Source of the DNA: Burkholderia sp.
Lineage (GTDB): Bacteria > Pseudomonadota > Gammaproteobacteria > Burkholderiales > Burkholderiaceae
Assembly: GCA_028292565.1 (NCBI GenBank)
Contig: JAQGMD010000378.1
Coordinates: 1 to 12,701 of the forward strand
Length of the DNA: 12,701 nucleotides
Direction of reading: 5' to 3'
The notes under the pieces are model-generated. The model saw only the letters and a list, made by a program, of their open reading frames with translations. It was not told the DNA's origin and did not search any database. Of this stretch, positions 6,259-12,604 are shown in pieces. Position numbers and translations under genes: made by a program. Each line of letters begins with the position of its first letter. The first letter of the stretch is position 1.

Positions 6259-7452
6259 ATGCCCGATCACCAAGGATCAGTACAGGATAAGCTGGCCGAA
6301 CTGGAGCAGGTCTCGCTCGACGATCTGGCCAGGGTAGCAGAGGATGCGCGCAGCGTGCTAGACCAGGTGCACAAGCTGATGCAGCAACCCAACCCGACCA
6401 AGGCACCGCCGACGTTTAGCAGCCCCTATATTGCGGAGCTTTGCAAAGTTGATAAGACCCAGATTCGCCACTTATCAGAAAAGCACGGCCTACCGTATGG
6501 CAAGAAAATTCCAGGGTCGAAAGCACATGAATACTCGCTCGAGGATGTAATTCTTTGGTCGCGCACGATTGGGCAATGGCCGAGTCGACCCGAAGACAAG
6601 CCCGGCCTGGCGATCGCGGTTGTCAATTATAAAGGCGGCGTCGCGAAAACCAGCACCGCGATCGCCCTGGCGCAAGGGCTGACCCTGCGCGGGCAGAAAG
6701 TGCTGCTGGTCGACCTTGACGGCCAAGGCACCGCGACCCAGCTGTGCGGCCTCAATCCGGAAGAGCATGTAGACGAAGAGCGGACCATCATGCCCTTCGT
6801 CTACGGCGACCAGCCTGATTTGCGGTATGCGGTGCAGCCCACCTATTGGAGCAACCTGTCATTGATTCCCGCATCCAGCATTATCCTGGCCGCGGAATTC
6901 GCACTGCCAGGACGCGCGGTGCGGGAACCGGGACTGGATTTCTGGAATGTCATCAAGCGCGGTATCGAACCGTTGCGCAAGGACTTCGACGTCATCATTT
7001 TCGATACGTCTCCCAGCCTTTCTCACCTCACCATGAATGGCATGCTGGCCGCCAACGGACTGGTGATGCCTTGCCCACCCGACGCGCTCGACTTCGCCTC
7101 CAGCGTCCAGTTCTGGGGTTTGTTTGCCGAACTGGCGAAAAGCTTCAAGAAATACGATACCGGACTTGCCTCTAAGCAATACAACTTCATGACGGTGGTA
7201 ATGACAAAGGTGCAACCGACCGATGGGCATCGCCTCGTCCGGCCATGGATGAAGCAAGCCTATGGCAGGCATGTGAACATGATCGAGATTCCGGAAAGTG
7301 CCGCTGCCCGCATGGCGTCAGCCCAACTGAAAACCATCTACGACCTCAGTAAGCCGGATGGTACCGCTGAGGCGTACCGCCGCTTCAAAGAACCGATGGA
7401 CAAGCTGTGTGACGAAATTCTGGAAAAGATTGCTCTTTCCTGGAGGACATAA
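6259..7452 (+). CDS. parA: ParA-family partition ATPase (type Ia, with N-terminal HTH)
   Basis: ATG at 6259 follows AGGA (6249-6252). The 397-residue length fits type Ia ParA. Residues 1-50 are a predicted helical N-terminal arm; 55-100 form an HTH-like region (IAELCKVDKTQIRHLSEKHG), the part that binds the operator in this class. The deviant Walker A box KGGVAKT is at 125-131, the A' motif VDLDGQGTAT at 151-160 and Walker B VIIFDTSPS at 245-253. ParA binds nucleoid DNA with ATP and is released by ParB, moving plasmid copies apart. The gene overlaps parB by one base, so the two are co-translated. All catalytic motifs are intact, and it is probably autoregulated through the repeats just upstream. 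Confidence 0.95.
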   Translation: MPDHQGSVQDKLAELEQVSLDDLARVAEDARSVLDQVHKLMQQPNPTKAPPTFSSPYIAELCKVDKTQIRHLSEKHGLPYGKKIPGSKAHEYSLEDVILWSRTIGQWPSRPEDKPGLAIAVVNYKGGVAKTSTAIALAQGLTLRGQKVLLVDLDGQGTATQLCGLNPEEHVDEERTIMPFVYGDQPDLRYAVQPTYWSNLSLIPASSIILAAEFALPGRAVREPGLDFWNVIKRGIEPLRKDFDVIIFDTSPSLSHLTMNGMLAANGLVMPCPPDALDFASSVQFWGLFAELAKSFKKYDTGLASKQYNFMTVVMTKVQPTDGHRLVRPWMKQAYGRHVNMIEIPESAAARMASAQLKTIYDLSKPDGTAEAYRRFKEPMDKLCDEILEKIALSWRT

Positions 7453-8459
7453 TGGCAGGCAAAAGATTCGAACAGTTATCTGCGTTGACGGCTGGCGTCG
7501 TCCCCTCGAAGGAAAGCCCCAGCGAACCATCCAAAATCCGGAGTGCTCCGGGGCAGGTCATGGAATTTGCGTTGCAGCGCGACCAAGCGGTCAAGCGCGC
7601 CGAAGAGGCAGAGTCGAGGGCGAGGGAGCTTGAGGACCAACTACGCAACGCCAAGACAGCAGGCGGCGCGTCGGAACTCAATCTCGATGAGTTGCATGAA
7701 GTCGAAGGTCGCCGCCGCGTCCTGATGCCGGAAGAATATGACGACCTCAGAAACAATCTGGCGCATAACCCGCTCGCCACCCCGATCACCGTCCGGGTGC
7801 GACAGGAAGGCGGATATGAAATTGTGTCCGGCCACAACCGCGTACAGATTTACCGGGAACTGGGCCGCGAGAAGATAAAGGCGTGGCTCGCGGAAGCGTC
7901 CGACGACGAAGCGGAAGACCTGGCGTTCTTCGCCAACGCGCTCGCGGCGAAACTACCCGATTACGACAAGTACCGCGGGTATAAGCGGATCATGGCTAAG
8001 CACCCTACCCTGCAGCAAAACGAACTGGCGCAGCGGGTAGGGATCTCGGCCAGCCAACTGGATCGATTGCTGGCATTCGACGCCCTCCCGCCGGCGGCAC
8101 ATGACATTCTTATCAGGCAGCCGCAACTGGTTGGCGCAAATGCAGCGGAAAAGCTCGCTGCCCTGACCATGAAGGAAAAAGGCGCGCACGTGTCCGAGGC
8201 GTTGACCAAGCTCGCGTCGGGTGAGATCAAGCAGGAAGCGGAAGCGGTCCGGTACGCGACCACGGCAGGGGCACAAGCAAAGCCAGCGATAGCGCCCGCG
8301 ATGCGGACGTTTAAGCTGGGCAAAGCAAACTATGCCACGCTGCGACAAGTGAACAAAACCGTGCGAATTGACTGCGCGAGTGAAGACGAGGCAAAGGCGA
8401 TCAATCAGGCAATCCATGAGCTGATTGAACAGCGTCTCGAACAGCTAAAAACCAGGTGA
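7452..8459 (+). CDS. parB: ParB-family centromere-binding partition protein
   Basis: The start overlaps the parA stop as TAATG, with TGGAGGA (7441-7447) as ribosome binding site. The 335-residue protein has a charged coiled-coil-prone segment at about 41-70, the ParB/Spo0J N-terminal domain from about 76 with the CTP-binding-type box SGHNRV at 126-131, and a helix-turn-helix at about 190-210 (ELAQRVGISASQLDRLLAF). A C-terminal part from about 285 probably serves dimerisation. ParB binds the centromere parS, spreads and stimulates ParA. The box is the plasmid-type GHNR, not the chromosomal GERR. A palindrome at 8467-8481, just beyond the stop, is a natural candidate for its binding site. Confidence 0.95.
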   Translation: MAGKRFEQLSALTAGVVPSKESPSEPSKIRSAPGQVMEFALQRDQAVKRAEEAESRARELEDQLRNAKTAGGASELNLDELHEVEGRRRVLMPEEYDDLRNNLAHNPLATPITVRVRQEGGYEIVSGHNRVQIYRELGREKIKAWLAEASDDEAEDLAFFANALAAKLPDYDKYRGYKRIMAKHPTLQQNELAQRVGISASQLDRLLAFDALPPAAHDILIRQPQLVGANAAEKLAALTMKEKGAHVSEALTKLASGEIKQEAEAVRYATTAGAQAKPAIAPAMRTFKLGKANYATLRQVNKTVRIDCASEDEAKAINQAIHELIEQRLEQLKTR

Positions 8460-8466
8460 ATTGTGT

Positions 8467-8481
8467 ATCCCTAGTAGGGAT
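8467..8481. promoter_or_regulatory. Perfect 15-bp palindrome, candidate parS centromere
   Basis: ATCCCTA and TAGGGAT are exact inverted repeats around a central G, seven bases after the parB stop codon. Plasmid parS sites are often palindromes next to parB, so this is a sensible candidate. I found no second exact copy in the window, and no ParB specificity can be read from sequence alone, so an operator for the downstream gene remains possible. Confidence 0.4.
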
Positions 8482-8566
8482 CGCTTAAAAATCAACCACT
8501 TAGAAAAAACGACGATGGAGAAGCCGCGATGACCACATAGTAATCAATTCTACGTGGCAGAAAGCA

Positions 8567-8592
8567 AAGAGCCCGGCGGGAACCGGGCTCTT
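8567..8592. terminator. Strong G+C-rich hairpin, possible parAB terminator
   Basis: AAGAGCCCGG (8567-8576) and CCGGGCTCTT (8583-8592) form a perfect 10-bp stem with a six-base loop, and flanking bases can extend the stem around one bulge. Downstream on the plus strand there is only TTGCTG, so the U-tract is weak. It could end the parAB transcript, or act in both directions. Confidence 0.55.
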
Positions 8593-8645
8593 GCTGCACA
8601 GAGTACTTGGGATAAGCAACTCGTTAGCTGACAATTTCGAGTCTA

Positions 8646-8722
8646 TCCGTAAGCCCTCCAAAGTGCAAGCCGCCACAGCCATTTTTTGCACACTTACGGA
8701 GAATTTCGTGTGATTCACGAAA
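8646..8722. promoter_or_regulatory. Two inverted repeats upstream of the winged-helix gene
   Basis: TCCGTAAG (8646-8653) pairs with CTTACGGA (8693-8700). Inside it GTGCAA (about 8663-8668) pairs with TTGCAC just before 8692, making a long imperfect stem-loop. Directly after it a perfect dyad TTTCGTG (8704-8710) and CACGAAA (8716-8722) with a five-base spacer lies about 80 bases before the gene start. These look like operator sites or a structured leader. Confidence 0.45.
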
Positions 8723-8805
8723 CAGCCGGGGTTTAATTCGCCCTTTCCTCTCCCGTGTGCGTTCTTCAACACTTTGCGGCCGTCTGTGGCCTGTGGAGGG
8801 AGTTC

Positions 8806-10008
8806 GTGCGTCCGTACACTCTCGAAGAAGTTATTCAACCGTACAAGAAGTATCCGAGGACCATCCAGAATGCGATTCTGCTGGCCCACACCCACCCTGC
8901 CTTCCTGACGTTGACCAAGTGCACGCGCAAAGTGCTTTATGCGTTGCTGACCCGCGCCTGCCAGCACGATGGCTGCCGGCCCATCAAGGCGCGCATCGAC
9001 CGCCTCGCCCTCGAAGCCGACGTCTCCGACAAGACCGTCCAACGCGCCATCGCCATCTTCCGCAAGATCGGCTGGGTGGAGCAAGCAAACCGGCGTTCGG
9101 AATTCGGCTTGTTCTGTTCCCGCCAGTACCAATTCAGCCCTGCCTTGTGCGCGCTGGTTCGGCTCCCCGTGGCCCAACAGGTGGGCGAAATTGGGCCGCA
9201 AGAGACAGAAATGTCCGATGGTGCTATATACATAGACCTTACTTTTAAAGAAGATCAACGCCAGATTTCGATCAAAGAGCTCAAGGGCAAACCCGTCGAT
9301 CTCCCCGACGCGCTGCAGCAGGCCAGCGACGAATTTTTGATCCGCCCTACCGGCATCGCGAAACTGCGCGGGATTGCACGTTCTGCCGGCCATGAACTCG
9401 AGCACATCGTGACCGTCGCCAGGCAGTACATGCACCGCGTCAGCGCCTCCGGAAACCGCGCATACCGGTATCTCGAGAGCATGGCAGTCAAACCCGCGCA
9501 GCTAGTGAACTACCAGGCCCGGGCATCGCAGGTCGAGCGCCTGACCGTTTTGGAAACCCAGGCAGCGCATGCGAAAACCCTAGAGGGACGCTGTCAGAAC
9601 AAGCGTTTTGTCGGTCCCGCCGGATTGGTCGTGCGGGTATTTGAGACGGGAGCAGAATTGGTCCAAGACGGCATCTACCGAACGGTTCCCTATGCGGATT
9701 TGCCGAGAATTTATGCGCTGGTGGAAGAGGGCACGCTGCGAGAGGCTGACCCGGGTATGCAACCCGCAGCGAACGCACTCTTCAATGCGAATTCCAAGCC
9801 GCAGCCGCTTTGCGTACCGCGGTCATTGCAGCCGGCGTCCAACCCAAACCACGGCATTGCGTCCGCTAGTTGCTGTGGGACAAAGGAAAAGTCGCCCGTC
9901 GAACTGCATCTTGCGCGACTTCGCGCGCTCGTCGGTCTGACGAAGAAGAACATCATGGGAGCAGATTTTGGCTACACCACTCATCTCGAGAACGTCAATG
10001 TGGCTTAG
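8806..10008 (+). CDS. Winged-helix replication-associated protein (400 residues)
   Basis: I chose GTG at 8806 because it sits five bases after a strong GGAGGG (8795-8800). A GTG at 8755 would add 17 residues without such a site. The N-terminal 100 residues contain a winged helix-turn-helix: TRKVLYALLTRACQ, then PIKARIDRLALEADVSD and KTVQRAIAIFRKIGWVEQ, with a basic wing. This arrangement is common in plasmid replication or helicase-loader-type proteins of Gram-negative plasmids. The middle (about 175-245) is helical, and the C-terminal third is less ordered and unrecognised. The position between parAB and rep suggests a second replication factor or a copy-number regulator. Whether it can initiate replication itself cannot be decided here. 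Confidence 0.7.
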   Translation: MRPYTLEEVIQPYKKYPRTIQNAILLAHTHPAFLTLTKCTRKVLYALLTRACQHDGCRPIKARIDRLALEADVSDKTVQRAIAIFRKIGWVEQANRRSEFGLFCSRQYQFSPALCALVRLPVAQQVGEIGPQETEMSDGAIYIDLTFKEDQRQISIKELKGKPVDLPDALQQASDEFLIRPTGIAKLRGIARSAGHELEHIVTVARQYMHRVSASGNRAYRYLESMAVKPAQLVNYQARASQVERLTVLETQAAHAKTLEGRCQNKRFVGPAGLVVRVFETGAELVQDGIYRTVPYADLPRIYALVEEGTLREADPGMQPAANALFNANSKPQPLCVPRSLQPASNPNHGIASASCCGTKEKSPVELHLARLRALVGLTKKNIMGADFGYTTHLENVNVA

Positions 10009-10145
10009 CGCTAGCGCCCGCACGCCCGCGGCGGTGATGCCAACGGCTACGGTGTTCCGCGTAGCTTGCGATTGCTATTGGAAGGAACCATCCGGAGGGA
10101 GCAGCGCGTGCTGCTCACAGAATCAATCGGCCTTTAGCTTGCTAA
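10009..10145. other. Intergenic stretch after the winged-helix gene
   Basis: No gene is supported here. TTTAGC-TT-GCTAA at about 10133-10145 looks like a spaced KorB-type half-site pair, but it differs from the known operator in spacing, and its right part is the target duplication of the element that follows. Confidence 0.3.
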
Positions 10146-10294
10146 GGCACCGCGCAGGAATAAGTTGGTCAATTTTGCTGGCCGTAGCGGGCGCGTTGCT
10201 CGTCGTCGCCATAGCTCGCTATGGCTCCTCCTCACGCCTTGCACCGCATCCCGCGACGGCCGCCAAATTGCCGAACTTATCCCTGCGCGGTGCC
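10146..10294. mobile_element. MITE-like element, 149 bp, with long terminal inverted repeats and TAA duplication
   Basis: The two ends are GGCACCGCGCAGG and, inverted, CCTGCGCGGTGCC. Similarity continues inwards for about 40 bp on each side (AATAAGTTGGTCAATTTTG against a slightly diverged copy). The centre is a perfect GCCATAGC-TC-GCTATGGC cruciform. TAA flanks both ends (10143-10145 and 10295-10297), or CTAA if the ends are shifted by one base. No frame inside could encode a transposase. The structure fits a miniature inverted-repeat element moved in trans; TAA or CTAA targets are known for IS5-family groups, but the parent is not identified. Confidence 0.6.
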
Positions 10295-10327
10295 TAACGC
10301 GACCCAACCTCATTCTGCGCCAAGATC

Positions 10328-10403
10328 TGCCTCCGGTTCTGACACGATTTAAGGAGGCATGACCCACGTTAGTCCAATTGGCTCTACGTCGCTTGAAGAG
10401 TAG
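10328..10403 (+). other. Hairpin covering a strong ribosome binding site and a 14-codon ORF at the 3' end of rep
   Basis: TGCCTCC (10328-10334) is perfectly complementary to GGAGGCA (10353-10359). The right arm includes TAAGGAGG, an ideal ribosome binding site, and the ATG at 10359 opens a 14-codon frame ending at TAG 10401-10403. The frame overlaps the end of rep on the opposite strand. The stem may instead serve rep as a weak terminator. Both readings are tentative. Confidence 0.3.
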
Positions 10404-11733
10404 TCCTCGCGGCAAACCGCAACAAGTCCGAGTCGGTAGGCTCGTTTGGCCACTGTGCCAGAGCGAACCACAAACTGAACGCGGTTTTCGCACTCTCGGT
10501 TGAAAGGCCACGCGCCAGATTGATTCCTCTGGCGCTACCGCTCGTCTTGAACTGCGCCAGCCAATCTGCCTGCTCGGCAGGCTCGAGCTCGTAGTAGAGG
10601 CGCAGTGCATCCTTTGCACGTGCGACAAGATAGCGTTCCTTGATGGCTTCGATCGACGCTTCCACACTCGGTTTGTTTTCGATTGTCTGGATCGTCTTTT
10701 TCGCGATGTCAGTGTTAGATGCGTACCCGTCGCGTAACGCCTGCTTGAAGTAGCCGGCTGGTGAACCGATCTTGGCCGCCCTGAGATTCTTCATGCGGTT
10801 CTCGGTCAAGTCCAGAGTGGCGCGCAATTCGCCGTCTTCGGTCGTCGCCAAAATATTGCATGCATCGTCCTGGGAGAGGCCTAGCGTCATCATGCGCTGC
10901 ACCAGTAAATTGTCAATGACCGGCGGGGCGGACAGCGCCAGCAATTCCTGCCGCGCCGGCGTAACGCGGAACTGCAGCTCTGCCACCCGCCTGCCCTGCT
11001 TATGTTCGATGAGCTCCACGTTAATGTCGGTCACCATATTAATTTCGGTGACCGCATTCTTCAGCACGTCACGCTTGAAGTATTTAAATTCCGGAATCGC
11101 TTCACGGACCGGGTTTCCGGTCAATGCGCCGTACCACCATTCCCACTCGGCCCGGTTCGTTACTTTGGACGGATTGGTCATGTAGCGACGGCAAATCTCG
11201 TATAGCGCCAAGCTCGCGCCGCTGCGCAGCAGCGCTTGATAATATACCGAGAGCTTGGTATAGGAACCCGGCGTCATTATCATGTTCTCTACTTCGGGTG
11301 GAAACGCAAAGCCAAACCAGAGCATGCCTCCCTGCTTTTTCAGGCCACGTGGATTGACCAGCTTCACCGATGACACGAGTCTTTCGCTGGTCCACTGGAT
11401 TGCATCTTCCGAGAAGATACGAATGTTTTGCAGCTCCTGCACCTGTTGCTTGAAGAGCTCGGTATCACGGCTGTCATACGCGGCGTCGCGTGCAAGTTCC
11501 GCCATCGGGATCCAATAGTAGCTTTTTGCGACTTCGGTATCGATTGGGGCGTTCTCCCCCTTCGTGCGGACCTGCTGCGCGTGGTAGACCATCACGTTGA
11601 AAATCTTGCGCGATAATAGCGAAAGGCGGCCCTCGGAGACGCGCAGCCCGATGGCTTCGTTAGTCTTGCGGAATTCCTTGAGGTCCGACCTCGTGGGTGC
11701 CACCGACTTGCCTGGTCTCTTTTTGGCGCTCAT
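10384..11733 (-). CDS. rep: Replication initiator protein, Rep_3/RepB superfamily
   Basis: This 449-residue minus-strand protein shows the two-winged-helix plan of iteron-binding initiators. Residues about 22-180 form WH1 (TNEAIGLRVSEGRLSLLSRK, then YYWIPMAELARDA and YTKLSVYYQALLRSGASLALYEICRRYM). Residues about 190-260 form WH2 (EWWYGALTG, EFKYFKRDVLKNAVTEIN). A long helical C-terminal extension follows (GSPAGYFKQALRDGYA and beyond), as in initiators of Burkholderiales megaplasmids. It should bind the 19-bp iterons upstream of its own start, help open the A+T-rich stretch and recruit DnaA and DnaB. ATG at 11733 is the first possible start because an in-frame stop lies at 11761-11763. No clear ribosome binding site is seen. 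An iteron-related repeat just upstream suggests self-repression. Confidence 0.92.
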   Translation of the reverse strand: MSAKKRPGKSVAPTRSDLKEFRKTNEAIGLRVSEGRLSLLSRKIFNVMVYHAQQVRTKGENAPIDTEVAKSYYWIPMAELARDAAYDSRDTELFKQQVQELQNIRIFSEDAIQWTSERLVSSVKLVNPRGLKKQGGMLWFGFAFPPEVENMIMTPGSYTKLSVYYQALLRSGASLALYEICRRYMTNPSKVTNRAEWEWWYGALTGNPVREAIPEFKYFKRDVLKNAVTEINMVTDINVELIEHKQGRRVAELQFRVTPARQELLALSAPPVIDNLLVQRMMTLGLSQDDACNILATTEDGELRATLDLTENRMKNLRAAKIGSPAGYFKQALRDGYASNTDIAKKTIQTIENKPSVEASIEAIKERYLVARAKDALRLYYELEPAEQADWLAQFKTSGSARGINLARGLSTESAKTAFSLWFALAQWPNEPTDSDLLRFAARTTLQAT

Positions 11734-11743
11734 GATGGTTAAA

Positions 11744-11765
11744 GGTGAGGTTGCTTTTGCTCACC
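11744..11765. promoter_or_regulatory. Iteron-related inverted repeat at the rep start, likely autorepression site
   Basis: GGTGAG (11744-11749) and CTCACC (11760-11765) are the conserved half of the iteron in inverted, outward-facing order, ten bases apart, 11 bases upstream of the rep start codon. Initiators of this family commonly repress their own gene as dimers bound to such inverted half-iterons. A weaker similar pair, GTGA (about 11786) and TCAC (about 11801), lies next to it. Confidence 0.65.
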
Positions 11766-11841
11766 GTTAAAATGGTGCCCGAAAAGTGAAACGACTGCAA
11801 TCACCTTTGGGAAGAAGCGGACAATTGCGGCAACGCGTTTG

Positions 11842-11990
11842 GTCCCTGTAAAGCCTCATCGATCATGCACGCAACACCCGTATCCACTCACCCTGGCTCC
11901 TGCGGAAGCTCACCGAGAAATGGAGTGCCTCCTGTATTCACTCACCCTACTCCCCGTAGAGTCTCACCTTTATTCCTGTAGACACTCACC
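11842..11990 (+). repeat. Iteron array I: six tandem forward iterons
   Basis: Six copies end at 11860, 11892, 11914, 11946, 11968 and 11990. The CTCACC core is exact in five; the first has CTCATC. The upstream half (TCCYTGTA or CTCCCCGTAGA) is less conserved, most in the copy at 11950-11968. The end-to-end steps are 32, 22, 32, 22 and 22 bp, that is three or two helical turns. Confidence 0.88.
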
Positions 11991-11998
11991 ATAAGCGC

Positions 11999-12082
11999 CG
12001 CAAAGCATTGACAGCATTGAGTTTCGGAAAATTTAAGGTTTACAATGTTTCAAGGTGTTTACTTCTTAATTCCTCAAAGCGG
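11999..12082. other. A+T-rich stretch between the iteron arrays, candidate DNA unwinding element
   Basis: The bases between the arrays are clearly richer in A and T than the surroundings, with runs such as GGAAAATTTAAGGTTTACAA and ACTTCTTAATTCC. It contains TTGACA at 12009-12014, which could be a -35 element. Its place beside the tandem array fits the melting region of an iteron origin. Confidence 0.5.
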
Positions 12083-12153
12083 ACCCTGTGCGCGTTTTTC
12101 AAACACTGACTAAAAGTGACCCGATCCTGAAAAGTTTCACCATTGCTCAACTC

Positions 12154-12599
12154 GGTGATTGTTTACAGGGAGCGTCTCTTACAATCGGATTGATGGGTGG
12201 CAACCCTGTAGAGTCTCACCTTACATCTATCCGCAATGGCAGTGTGGACCGCTCCCTGTAAAAGCTCACCTTCCTCCTAATGGTGAGCCTTTACAGGGAG
12301 CGTGACCGGCACTCCCCGTAGAGGCTCACCTTTAATGCACAGGCAAGCGCGCAGGCATTTTTCGCCGCCGATAGCGTGCAATACGCAGTACGTTAGAACG
12401 GAGGCACGCAGATATCGGGCTTACCGTACCCGGGTTATTCGCCGTGGCGGCGCGGCACCGCTCCCCGTAGACCCTCACCATTACCGGAACGATGAGCGTT
12501 TACAGGGAGTGGCTAGTCTGCGCTCCCCGGAAGCTCACCTGCGGCGCCTGCTGCTCACCCCGGTAAAGGGAGTGCACAAAGGTGAGAACTTACAGGGAG
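12154..12599. repeat. Iteron array II: nine iterons in both orientations
   Basis: Forward copies are at 12202-12220, 12252-12270, 12312-12330, 12461-12479 and 12521-12539. Reverse copies (GGTGAGNNNNTACAGGGAG) are at 12154-12172, 12282-12300, 12491-12509 and 12581-12599. A chimeric copy with CTCACC in place of GGTGAG lies at 12554-12572. Two triplets, forward-reverse-forward, share the same 79-bp layout (12252-12330 and 12461-12539). Confidence 0.88.
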
Positions 12600-12604
12600 C
12601 TGCC

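Larger units (their letters stand above)
8460..8805. other. Regulatory intergenic region between parB and the winged-helix gene
   Basis: This 346-base region has no convincing gene. It holds a 15-bp palindrome, an imperfect repeat CCACATAG (8533-8540) with CTACGTGG (8550-8557), a G+C-rich hairpin, a larger imperfect repeat and a small dyad. The density of symmetric sites suggests partition, termination and control functions packed together. Confidence 0.6.
11842..12599. other. Probable vegetative origin of replication (oriV) with iterons
   Basis: The region upstream of rep holds at least 15 copies of a 19-bp iteron, consensus about CTCCCTGTAGAGGCTCACC. They form a tandem array (11842-11990), an A+T-rich stretch (about 11999-12082), and a mixed-orientation array (12154-12599). 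Iterons, an A+T-rich melting region and an adjacent Rep_3 gene are the standard parts of theta-type iteron plasmids. I see no perfect DnaA box in it. Confidence 0.85.

Noticed and set aside
8500..9435. 311-residue minus-strand open frame
   Set aside because: It overlaps the winged-helix gene and the regulatory region, and shows no motif or ribosome binding site; the plus-strand gene has clear domains.
10133..10145. KorB-type operator (TTTAGC...GCTAA)
   Set aside because: The half-sites are two bases apart instead of one and the right half is incomplete; part of it is explained by the TAA duplication.
10140..10300. Integron attC site
   Set aside because: Although GCCTAAC occurs at the right end, the matching GTTRRRY/RYYYAAC order of an attC is absent, and the long symmetrical arms with TAA repeats fit a MITE better.
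11842..12599. CRISPR array
   Set aside because: The repeats are 19 bp, occur in both orientations, have spacers of 3 to about 130 bp and lie next to a Rep_3 gene; they are iterons. No cas gene is present.
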